Shown piece after piece: positions 9,096 to 16,384 of a DNA stretch of 64,000 bases (positions are counted from its first letter, which is position 1; every line of letters starts with the position of its first letter). The notes beneath the pieces are model-generated. The model was not told where the DNA came from. It was given only the letters and a program-made list of their open reading frames with translations, and did no database searches. The DNA is taken from the NCBI GenBank assembly GCA_021850095.1, contig JAJZRX010000002.1, positions 62,001 through 126,000 of the forward strand, in the 5' to 3' direction. Origin of the DNA: Deltaproteobacteria bacterium. Lineage in GTDB: Bacteria > Desulfobacterota > Desulfuromonadia > Geobacterales > Pseudopelobacteraceae. Made by a program: the position numbers and the translations under genes.

Positions 9096-10229
9096 TCACT
9101 TGGCGCCCGCTGCAGGCGTATCGGCTTTTTTCGGGATATCCGCCTTGGCGGCCGGCATCTGCTCCGTGATGGGATTCTCGCGCAGATACTTCTCGGTCAC
9201 ATACTGGAACATCTGAAAGCGCGAATTAAACTGGTCAACAATATAGATTGTGTCGTTTTGGTCAATGAAGATGCCGTTGGGCAGCAGGAATCCGCCCGGT
9301 GCGACCGAACCCTCGGTTTTCAGAGAATAGGCGCCGCCGAAAGCCAGCAGTATCTCTCCTTTTTCATTATAGATACTGACCCGGTTGGACTTGCTGTCGG
9401 TAACATAGATATGCCCTTCCGAATCTACCGCCACCGCCTTGATCAGGTTAAAGTCCCCGATTCCATCTCCCCTTCGTCCGAATTGTGAAATAAATTTCCC
9501 TTCCGGGGTAAAGCGGACGATACGGGCGTTCATTGAATCACAGACCAGAATGTTTCCGGCGCTGTCCACCGCTACCGATGTCGGAAAATTGAAACTGTCC
9601 ATCTCGGCCCCTTTTTCAACCACGCCGCTGGCTCCGAAACTGAACAGCACTGCCCGCGACACAAGGTCATAAATCAACACCTGATTACCCTTGACATCCG
9701 GAACCAGCAGACGTTTTCTGGATTTGTCGATTGCTATCGAACCGATGCTTTTAACATTTTTCGACAGATCAATGGCATACAGCGGTTTTTCATTGCGATC
9801 AAAGACCAGCACCTTTTGGGTTTTTATATCCCCGACATAGATGTTTCCCTGCTCGTCAACCGCCACACCAGTGGCCTGCTCAAAAATACCACTGACTAAA
9901 GGATGGACGTTCTTCGTTTTCATGTCGAACACAATAACTTTCTTAAGCGCAAAATCACTGACATAGATTTTGCCATTGCCGTCAGCTGTGATAAATGTCG
10001 GCCGATCCAGAGCAACGGATGTTGCTTCTCCGACCACCAGTTCCATCAAGCCGGGGTTTTTCATGTCACCTTGTCCGCTATATGCGCCCAGCCATTCGAT
10101 CCGGGGCGTATCGGGCGGCGGCGGCCAAAAATAGCGATGCTTGACCTGCGGAGCGGCGGCACACCCGGCACAGACTAACAGGAGTGAGATCAGTATCAGG
10201 GTTGTTACATTGCGCAACGCACTTTTCAT
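9096..10229 (-). CDS. NHL-repeat beta-propeller lipoprotein (first copy)
   Basis: A 377-aa lipoprotein: signal ILISLLLVCAGC with the lipobox Cys near residue 23. NHL blades are visible as GKIYVSDFALKKVIVFD, GNIYVGDIKTQKVLVFD, KRLLVPDVKGNQVLIYD, GNILVCDSMNARIVRF, GHIYVTDSKSNRVSIY and DTIYIVDQFNSRFQMFQ, six repeats making one propeller, then an Ala/Lys/Pro-rich tail. Paralogue of 7071-8132. It begins 18 bases after the octahaem cytochrome with a GGTGGAG ribosome site, so it belongs to the resB-led operon. Likely a periplasmic-face or surface scaffold for cytochromes; no enzymatic residues can be inferred. Confidence 0.85.
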   Translation of the reverse strand: MKSALRNVTTLILISLLLVCAGCAAAPQVKHRYFWPPPPDTPRIEWLGAYSGQGDMKNPGLMELVVGEATSVALDRPTFITADGNGKIYVSDFALKKVIVFDMKTKNVHPLVSGIFEQATGVAVDEQGNIYVGDIKTQKVLVFDRNEKPLYAIDLSKNVKSIGSIAIDKSRKRLLVPDVKGNQVLIYDLVSRAVLFSFGASGVVEKGAEMDSFNFPTSVAVDSAGNILVCDSMNARIVRFTPEGKFISQFGRRGDGIGDFNLIKAVAVDSEGHIYVTDSKSNRVSIYNEKGEILLAFGGAYSLKTEGSVAPGGFLLPNGIFIDQNDTIYIVDQFNSRFQMFQYVTEKYLRENPITEQMPAAKADIPKKADTPAAGAK

Positions 10230-10247
10230 AGCTTCTCCACCTTGCTT

Positions 10248-11234
10248 TTATTTGTTATGGCACATCTGACAAAGCAGCATGCGGTCTTCGGGATTGTTGA
10301 TAAAGAAATATCTGACATCGCCGCCATGGGGATTGTGGCAGGAAACGCAGCTCATCTGCCGGCCGCTGGCCTTCCTGAGCGGATCCGGCTTGCCGCTCAA
10401 GGGGTGGCCGGTACCCGTGGTGGTGCGGACGACATGGGTCTGGTTGCGGAGATGGCCGTGGCAGGACAGGCACAACTCGTTGATCGGTTTGATCAGCTGC
10501 GATTCGTTGGGGCTGCCGTGGGCGTCGTGGCAGGACTCGCACATGCCGGCCTCGATCGGGCCGTGGACGAATTTTCTTTTCTTGATCTGCAGCGCCATGT
10601 CCGAATGGCACTCATAACAGAGTTCGGCCCCGCGCTTGACAACGGCGTGCTTGGGGTTGCCCTTGCTGGTGTGGCAGTAACCGCAGGAGTAGGTTCCGGC
10701 CGGGCCGTGCACGTATTTGACCGACATGATTTTCTTGTGGCAGATGTAGCAGGGATTTTCTTTCTCGATGCTGCTGTTCATCTGGGCCGGGGTCGGGTTC
10801 ATGACGTGGCAGGACTGGCACAGGCGCTCGCTTTCGGGCTTGTGCATCACAACCGGGGTGTATTCCGGCGGCGCATTCTTTGTGCCCCCCTCGGTGAAAA
10901 AGACATTCAGATTGGCCGATTCGATCTTCTGCGCGCCCTTGAAAAGATCGACGATAATCCGGTTTACGCCTGGATCCCAGAGCGCCTGGGCGATGAAGAA
11001 ATCCTGGAACAGTTTGCGGTATTCGGGCGAACCAACGTTGACCGGATCGCCGGCTACGCCATTTAACGTTATCCGCAGCGAGCTGACATCCACCTGATTG
11101 AGTTTGAAGATCAGATGACCCGAAGAGGGCACCGAACTGTTGGGAGACGGGTAGATGAAATCGATCGCCGCCCGGGAGGAGGTGGCGCCAACAAGCACTA
11201 ACAACGATATGACCAGCATTGCGCGCTTCAGCAT
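10248..11234 (-). CDS. Octahaem c-type cytochrome, secreted
   Basis: A 328-aa protein from ATG 11234, chosen because AAGGAG lies eight bases upstream and a signal peptide (MLKRAMLVISLLVLVGATSS) starts exactly there; the frame runs 14 codons further but without these signs. Eight CX2CH motifs: CQSCH, CYICH, CGYCH, CYECH, CESCH, CLSCH, CVSCH and CQMCH, all in the C-terminal two thirds. The N-terminal part (to about 125) has no haem and looks like an Ig-like or cadherin-like beta domain (FKLNQVDVSSLRITLNG, RIIVDLFKGAQKIESANL). HGP-x-CxxCH spacing is of the doubled-CXXCH/NapC-NrfH-distant class. Periplasmic electron transfer to an outer-membrane conduit is the likely role. Confidence 0.9.
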   Translation of the reverse strand: MLKRAMLVISLLVLVGATSSRAAIDFIYPSPNSSVPSSGHLIFKLNQVDVSSLRITLNGVAGDPVNVGSPEYRKLFQDFFIAQALWDPGVNRIIVDLFKGAQKIESANLNVFFTEGGTKNAPPEYTPVVMHKPESERLCQSCHVMNPTPAQMNSSIEKENPCYICHKKIMSVKYVHGPAGTYSCGYCHTSKGNPKHAVVKRGAELCYECHSDMALQIKKRKFVHGPIEAGMCESCHDAHGSPNESQLIKPINELCLSCHGHLRNQTHVVRTTTGTGHPLSGKPDPLRKASGRQMSCVSCHNPHGGDVRYFFINNPEDRMLLCQMCHNK

Positions 11235-11276
11235 CCCGGCGCTCCTTGTTTTATTTGTGTTGCGGTGATTGAACAC

Positions 11277-11394
11277 CTAACCCCTCTAAATCTCCCCTTA
11301 TCTAAGGGGAGACTTCAAGGCCTGCCCCCTTATCTAAAGAGAGATTTCAAAGCTTCCCCCCTTAAGTAAGGGGGGATTGAGGGGGGTTAGATTT
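11277..11394. repeat. Palindromic intergenic repeat, family 3
   Basis: Between the two cytochrome genes. It is made of three hairpin-like units: CTCCCCTTATCTAAGGGGAG, then CCCCCTTATCTAAAGAG and CCCCCCTTAAGTAAGGGGGG, bracketed by AACCCCTCTAAATC on the left and a complementary GATTGAGGGGGGTTAG on the right. No open frame with a ribosome site. It separates the 3' end of one operon gene from the promoter-proximal part of the next. Confidence 0.75.
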
Positions 11395-11415
11395 TGATGT
11401 TACGGCGCCCCTGCC

Positions 11416-12435
11416 TCACCGGTACACCACCGGATCATTGCGGTCATAGGTCTTGGGCTTGTGACAGCCGACCACGCAGGTGCCGCCCACCTCGGTTTTG
11501 GTATAGCGGATCGGAATCCGCCAGCGCCCGAATCCGCTTACCTTGCTGGAGATCAGCCGCTGCTGGCTTGAGGCGTGCGGATCGTGGCAGACCTTGCAGG
11601 AGCGGCCCTTGTCCGGCTTGTTGACGTGCAGGAAATGCAGGTTGAACATGCCGTTCCTGAAATTCGTATCGGCGCCGGTGCGCTGATCATCGGCCAGCCC
11701 GGGGGCGTGGCAGCCGAAGCAGAGCGCAAAGTTGCCCTTGTCGAAGGGGGCATAGAACTCTTCCGGGAAATAGCGCCGTAACAGCTTCGGGTACTGGGTG
11801 CCGTGGGTGGCGTGGCAGGAATCGCACTCGCCGGCGGCCACCGGAGCGTGCTCGCTGGCACCTTTGAACATGGACGGGTCGTGGCAGAGGACGCAGAGCT
11901 GCGAACCGCCCCCCTTGAGCATATACTTGAAATCGGACTGGTGCGGGTCATGACAGCCGGTGCATTTCCCCTCCGCAATCGGCGGGTGGGGGTATTTGCG
12001 ATCGAACTTGGCTTTTTCGTGGCAGCTGAAACAGAGCGCGCTGCCCGGCTCTTTCAGCTGAAATTTGTTGTTGCTCTGGTGGATGTCGTGGCACTCCAGG
12101 CAATCCCCGGAGCCGACCGGGCCGTGGACAAACTTTTTATTGTCCTTGCGCTCGTGGCATTCGTTGCACAAACCGGCCTTGCCGTTGTCGGTCAGGGTAA
12201 ACGCGCCCTTTTTGACCTTGGGATGGCGCTGGTCGGTGGCTTTGTGGCAGGATTCGCACTCGAACGCCTTGACCGGTTGATGGACATAGGGGCCGCTGAC
12301 CTTCTGGGGATGGCAGCCGCAGTTCATCTCCCCGGCGGCCTGGGCCGGACGCTCCCAGGAAACAAAAGCCACTCCGGCAGCTCCGAGCAGGAGCGCCGTA
12401 CAAAGGCTGATTATTTTCCCCATTGGAGCGTTCAT
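11416..12435 (-). CDS. Multihaem c-type cytochrome with nine CX2CH plus CXCH and CX3CH motifs
   Basis: A 339-aa protein read from ATG 12435, 16 bases after the ccsB stop and just ahead of a signal sequence (IISLCTALLLGAAGVAFV). Canonical haem sites are CESCH, CNECH, CLECH, CFSCH, CTGCH, CVLCH, CDSCH, CFGCH and CKVCH. Two more lie at the edges: CGCH (one residue between the cysteines) just after the signal peptide and CVVGCH (three residues) near the C-terminus; both are clear in the DNA. HGPVGSGDCLECHDIH-type spacing places the protein in the doubled-CXXCH class. If both odd sites bind haem it carries 11. Operon with ccsB, resB and the octahaem cytochrome suggests a periplasmic electron carrier or conduit component. 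Confidence 0.9.
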   Translation of the reverse strand: MNAPMGKIISLCTALLLGAAGVAFVSWERPAQAAGEMNCGCHPQKVSGPYVHQPVKAFECESCHKATDQRHPKVKKGAFTLTDNGKAGLCNECHERKDNKKFVHGPVGSGDCLECHDIHQSNNKFQLKEPGSALCFSCHEKAKFDRKYPHPPIAEGKCTGCHDPHQSDFKYMLKGGGSQLCVLCHDPSMFKGASEHAPVAAGECDSCHATHGTQYPKLLRRYFPEEFYAPFDKGNFALCFGCHAPGLADDQRTGADTNFRNGMFNLHFLHVNKPDKGRSCKVCHDPHASSQQRLISSKVSGFGRWRIPIRYTKTEVGGTCVVGCHKPKTYDRNDPVVYR

Positions 12436-12451
12436 GCCAGGCCCCTGGCCT

Positions 12452-13309
12452 TTAGTTTCCGCCGCCGCCATAGCTGTGCAGGCCGGACAGAAACAGGTTG
12501 ACCCCCAGATAGCAGAAGATCGTGGCCGCAAAGCCGATCACCGACAGCCAGGCGGCCCGTTTGCCGACCCAGCCCCGGGTGAAGCGGGCGTGCAGGAAGG
12601 CGGCGTAGACGAACCAGACGATCAGCGACCAGGTTTCCTTGGGGTCCCAGCTCCAGTAGGTGCCCCAGGCGTAGTTGGCCCAGGCCGCCCCGGTGATGAT
12701 GCCCAGCGTCAGCAGCGGAAAGCCGATCATGATGGCGCGGTAGTTGAGATCATCCAGCACCTTCAGGGGGGGGAACAGGGCCATCAGTCCGCCAGCCTGG
12801 GCTGAAGACTGTTCTTTTTCCAGTGCGGCCTTGATCAGGTACATGATCGATATGCCGCAGGCCACCGCAAAGGCGGCGTAACCCAGGAAGCAGGTGATGA
12901 CGTGGTACAGCAGCCAGTTGCTCTGCAGGGCCGGCACCAGCGGTTCGATGCCGGTGTTCATCCCCAGCTGGGCCCAGGCCATGCCCAGAAGCGCAAAGGG
13001 GAGCACGAAAGCGCCGATGATGCGGTATTTGTATTTCAGATCGATGTAGGTGAACAGCAGCACGATCGTCCAGGAAAAGAAGACGACCGACTCGTACAGG
13101 TTGGACATGGGGGCGTGACCGACCCCCAGGTCGTAGGATTCTTTCCAGCGCAGGCCGATGGCCACGGTATGGATCGCCAGGCCGGCGTAGGCGATCAGAC
13201 TGCCGACCAGACCGATGGTTTTATTTTTGCTGGCCAGAAAGGCGAAGAAGGCGAGCATGGAGATCAGATACACAAAGGTTGTGACGTTAAAAAACATGGA
13301 ACTGGTCAT
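12452..13309 (-). CDS. ccsB: Cytochrome c biogenesis protein CcsB/CcsA family
   Basis: A 285-aa polytopic membrane protein with about eight hydrophobic segments. The WWD-type haem-handling motif is present as WGTYWSWDPKETWSLIVW, flanked by conserved histidines (AIHTVAIGLRW before it and ATIFCY-LGVNLFLSGLHSY after it). Together with ResB it forms the System II haem lyase, exporting haem and attaching it to CXXCH motifs outside the membrane. Starts 16 bases after resB with GGAGG upstream. Its presence directly ahead of multihaem cytochromes suggests a dedicated haem lyase for this locus, as is common in Geobacter, which carries several copies. Confidence 0.93.
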   Translation of the reverse strand: MTSSMFFNVTTFVYLISMLAFFAFLASKNKTIGLVGSLIAYAGLAIHTVAIGLRWKESYDLGVGHAPMSNLYESVVFFSWTIVLLFTYIDLKYKYRIIGAFVLPFALLGMAWAQLGMNTGIEPLVPALQSNWLLYHVITCFLGYAAFAVACGISIMYLIKAALEKEQSSAQAGGLMALFPPLKVLDDLNYRAIMIGFPLLTLGIITGAAWANYAWGTYWSWDPKETWSLIVWFVYAAFLHARFTRGWVGKRAAWLSVIGFAATIFCYLGVNLFLSGLHSYGGGGN

Positions 13310-13325
13310 TATCGGGTAGCCTCCG

Positions 13326-14690
13326 CTAGATTTTCAACTGTTTGAACTTCTCGGTGATGGCGTCGAACTGGATCTCAAAAGCAGCCTGGTTCTTGCTGGC
13401 GTTGCCATAGATGCGGGCGTGCCCCTTGGAAACGACGATCCAGACGCGTTTATGTGACATGAAAAAAGCGATAAAGAGGCCGACCACCATCAGGGCGCAT
13501 CCCAGCCAGACCACCCAGACCCCCGGATCCTTGGCGACCTGCAGACCGGTGTACATGCGGGCGTTGGTGCCTTCATAGCCGAAGATCAGCGCGTCACCGC
13601 GCTGGGCGTTCATATCGGGGAAATCCTTGAAGACGATAAAGGTCTGGGGAGCGGCGCCCTTGGAGGTGACTTCGACCCGGGCGGCCGGACCGGAGAAGCC
13701 GGGCGCGAACTGGCGCACTTCCTGGGTGGCTTCCAGCAGTCTGAACTGGGTGCCGTCCTTCAGGGTAACTGCGGCCCCCTCCTGAACGGCCAGCTTTTCG
13801 GGAGTGCCGCCGCTGCGCGGGGTGACGGTGATGTAATGCTCACTCCCCTCGCTGGCCTGTCCATAGCTGGATTGATAAAAGGTGATGCCCTTGTAGGTCA
13901 GGGGATGGTTGACGATGACCTTGACCTGGGAATATCCGGGAACCGGCTGTCCGTTTTCCAGGATCGTCAGGATGCTACGGAACTCCTTGGGCGCTCCGGT
14001 CGGATAATAATCCACGCTGAATTTCTCGCACAGCACCTCGAAACCGAGCGGGATCTGACCGCCGTTGCGGGCTTCGACCGTATTGACGCTGGTCCCCTCT
14101 ACGATCGAGACATAGGCCTTGTAGCCGGCCAGCGAACCGATGATGGCACCGATGAAGATCACCAGGATGCTCAAGTGAACCACATAAACACCCAGACGCG
14201 ACCAGGCGCTTTTCTGGGCGAACAGGTGGTATTCGCCGTTCTGCTCGCTGACAACCGGAGCGCCGAATTCCTGGCCGAGGAAAGTGCTCAAATTGTCACG
14301 GCCACTTTCAACCGAACCGGAGATCTTGATCTCCTGCTTGAGGGAAAAGGAATTGCGGAGCGATTCGCCCAGGATCAGGGTCGGTTCGCTGACGAATTTG
14401 AACACATGCGGCAGGCGCTTGATCGAACAGCAGATCAGGTTGAGGCTGAAGACGTACAACAGGGTGATGAACCACCAGGAGTGGTACATATCGAAGAAAC
14501 CAAGCTTGGTGTAGATCTGCAGCTTGGCAGGACTGATCTGGGCCACATATTCGGGGGGCAGCTGCCCCTGGGGCAGGACCGTGCCAATAATCGATGTCAA
14601 AGCCAGTGAAATCAGTAAAAAGAGGGTCAGCTTGAGTGAACAGAAAAAATCCCAGACGTTTTCAACAAAACTTCTTTCGGTGGTTGCCAA
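13326..14690 (-). CDS. resB: Cytochrome c biogenesis protein ResB
   Basis: A 454-aa protein with transmembrane segments near residues 15-35, 68-88, 170-190 and 395-415 and a large periplasmic domain, the ResB/Ccs1 layout. Motifs include FFCSLKLTLFLLISLALTSI, SWWFITLLYVFSLNLICC and GITFYQSSYGQA. ResB is the partner of CcsB in System II cytochrome c maturation. The start codon is TTG at 14690 (GGAGA six bases upstream); no ATG is available before residue 68. First gene of the leftward electron-transfer operon and divergent from a small membrane protein at 14893. Confidence 0.93.
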   Translation of the reverse strand: MATTERSFVENVWDFFCSLKLTLFLLISLALTSIIGTVLPQGQLPPEYVAQISPAKLQIYTKLGFFDMYHSWWFITLLYVFSLNLICCSIKRLPHVFKFVSEPTLILGESLRNSFSLKQEIKISGSVESGRDNLSTFLGQEFGAPVVSEQNGEYHLFAQKSAWSRLGVYVVHLSILVIFIGAIIGSLAGYKAYVSIVEGTSVNTVEARNGGQIPLGFEVLCEKFSVDYYPTGAPKEFRSILTILENGQPVPGYSQVKVIVNHPLTYKGITFYQSSYGQASEGSEHYITVTPRSGGTPEKLAVQEGAAVTLKDGTQFRLLEATQEVRQFAPGFSGPAARVEVTSKGAAPQTFIVFKDFPDMNAQRGDALIFGYEGTNARMYTGLQVAKDPGVWVVWLGCALMVVGLFIAFFMSHKRVWIVVSKGHARIYGNASKNQAAFEIQFDAITEKFKQLKI

Positions 14691-14892
14691 TGGTCTCTCC
14701 CGGCGGATGTGAAATTGTACTGCCTCAAAACGGCGCTAATTAACTTTCCGACAATACCCCAAATTTCAAAAAAAATGCACCTCTTTTTTTGACGCGGGCG
14801 TTCTGCCGGCGGAAGAATCACCGCTTTCATTTTTTTAATCATCGTGTATACTTGAACCGTAACAAACTACAACTGGTCAGCAGGAGGCTGTC

Positions 14893-15099
14893 ATGCCGGT
14901 CATATTGGAAGCAATTCTCGCCTCGGTCGGTATGCTGATGATATTTTCAGTGGCGTTTTTCTTCATTTTTCTGCTGGCAATCATCATGTCGCCGATTGAA
15001 AAGAGCCTCTCGAAAATGATCTGGGCCAACACCGCGCCCCCCAAGCCGCTACCCGCCCCTCCCAAAGGCTCGTTCAAGGATTTCAGCAAGAAGCATTAA
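14893..15099 (+). CDS. Small single-pass membrane protein, unknown function
   Basis: A 68-aa protein with a perfect AGGAGG ribosome site five bases before the ATG, which is why I call it real. One long hydrophobic helix (residues 4-31, ASVGMLMIFSVAFFFIFLLA) precedes a short basic and proline-rich tail (PPKPLPAPPKG). A TATACT -10 box is at about 14850. It is divergent from resB with 200 bases between. I do not recognise the family; a small respiratory or cytochrome-maturation accessory is possible from position alone. Confidence 0.7.
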   Translation: MPVILEAILASVGMLMIFSVAFFFIFLLAIIMSPIEKSLSKMIWANTAPPKPLPAPPKGSFKDFSKKH

Positions 15100-15116
15100 C
15101 GTTGTCTGTTGTCGGC

Positions 15117-15147
15117 AACGGGGGCGACCCGCCGGGTCGCCCCTACC
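15117..15147. repeat. Palindromic repeat, family 2, copy a
   Basis: GGGGCGACCCG, one base, CGGGTCGCCCC, then TAC: an 11-bp perfect stem. The TAG in the complementary GTAGGGGC end is the stop codon of the leftward YkgJ gene. It may double as a terminator stem, though no T-run follows. Confidence 0.75.
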
Positions 15148-15862
15148 TTTTCCCTTCGCCTGCGCCCTCAAAGTTCCTGACCACCGCCACTATCTTCTCC
15201 AGATCCAGCACAACCGCCGCCGGTATGAACAGATCGGCCTCGCTGATCGCCCGGCCGGTCAGCCGGCGGGTCAGCTCGTGGAACAGGAGCAGCTCCTGGG
15301 CAAAGAGCTGATTGAAAGCGAAGCGCAATCCCGCCAGGCGGCGCGGATTATTGCTGACAAAATTAAGCGTACACCAATCGTCGAACAGCTCTTCGCCGGA
15401 AGTATCGATCAGGGGGATGCCGTTCAGGCGGCAGGTCATGGGGCGCTGGTCGTAAACCAGGCATTGGCCATCCTCCGACAGCAGCAGACAGGGGGTCTGA
15501 TCGTCTTCCGGCATCAGCTCGCCCCACTGTTCCTCGGGAATGGTGTTCAGCAGCCAGGGTTCGGCAAAGGCGGGAATAACAGCCGACAGTGATTGGAGGC
15601 GCTGATTGGCGGCGGAGATGATCCGGTTCCGCAGGGGCTGGTCAAGCCGGTCAAAGCCGCGTTTGAGATGCAGGGCATCCAGCAGGGTGATGTCAAATAA
15701 CCCGCGGCAGCAGGCTGAACACCCCTTGTGGCAGGCGATCTGACGGGGATAGCGGGAAAGGCACTCCCCAAACCAGGTATCCACTTCACGCAGCAGCAGG
15801 CCATAACGATCCAACAGATCATCCAGAGCGCAATTATCAGGATCTTCAGCGGAGGAAAGCAC
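15143..15862 (-). CDS. YkgJ-family cysteine-cluster protein
   Basis: A 239-aa protein with the CxxxxxxxxC..CC pattern of the YkgJ family: CHKGCSACC near residue 48, then QCLVYDQRPMTCRLNG near 130 and DDWCTLNF. These cysteines are thought to bind a Zn or Fe-S centre; the biochemical role of the family is not established. GTG start at 15862 shares its G with the TAG stop of cheX (TAGTG), so translation is coupled. It ends inside a family-2 palindromic repeat that supplies its stop codon, so the native C-terminus may once have been different. Confidence 0.85.
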   Translation of the reverse strand: MLSSAEDPDNCALDDLLDRYGLLLREVDTWFGECLSRYPRQIACHKGCSACCRGLFDITLLDALHLKRGFDRLDQPLRNRIISAANQRLQSLSAVIPAFAEPWLLNTIPEEQWGELMPEDDQTPCLLLSEDGQCLVYDQRPMTCRLNGIPLIDTSGEELFDDWCTLNFVSNNPRRLAGLRFAFNQLFAQELLLFHELTRRLTGRAISEADLFIPAAVVLDLEKIVAVVRNFEGAGEGKR

Positions 15863-16356
15863 TACATATACACCATGACCGTGATGGAGATGGTGCCGTC
15901 AACGGTTTTAAAGGGGATCGTCACCCCTTTGCACTGCACGTTGATGCTGGATTCAGCGCTTTCGGGCTGCTCGCTGACGGTCCTCAACTGGCCGGAAATC
16001 ACCAGCGGCAATCCCAGAGCAACGCTGCCGTACTGCTCGTGATACTTGGTCTTGAAAACCCCGGCGATGTTGTTGGCCAGTTCCCCCATGGCATCCCGAA
16101 TGCACTCTTCATCGGCTTCATCCACCATCAGCAGTTCCTTGGCCACCCGCTGGGCACTGGCGCGGTCAGTGGCGATGATGATGTAGCCGACCCGGTCGCC
16201 GGCGATTCCGACGATGCCGGTCACATCAGAATCCACCGGCTCAACTTTCTTTTCAACCTTGCCGGCCAGCAGGTCAATATTCATATAGCTCTTGAATGTG
16301 TCCTGGGTAGCCGACATGATCGTAAACATGATTTCTTCGAATGAAATAGCAGCCAA
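15862..16356 (-). CDS. CheX-like chemotaxis phosphatase-family protein
   Basis: A 164-aa protein. Start is the TTG at 16356: AGGAGG lies eight bases before it, while earlier in-frame ATGs have no such site. Seen: the CheC/CheX/FliY signature AMGELANNIAGVFK (E-x2-N), and DSDVTGIVGIAGDRVGYIIIATD. Family members dephosphorylate CheY-P; in Geobacter many standalone CheX-like proteins exist whose CheY partners are not adjacent. No chemotaxis genes are nearby. It sits between a transglutaminase-like gene and YkgJ in one leftward unit, so the target response regulator is unknown. Confidence 0.85.
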   Translation of the reverse strand: MAAISFEEIMFTIMSATQDTFKSYMNIDLLAGKVEKKVEPVDSDVTGIVGIAGDRVGYIIIATDRASAQRVAKELLMVDEADEECIRDAMGELANNIAGVFKTKYHEQYGSVALGLPLVISGQLRTVSEQPESAESSINVQCKGVTIPFKTVDGTISITVMVYM

Positions 16357-16384
16357 GGTGATCCCCTCCTGATTTTTAAGTGTA

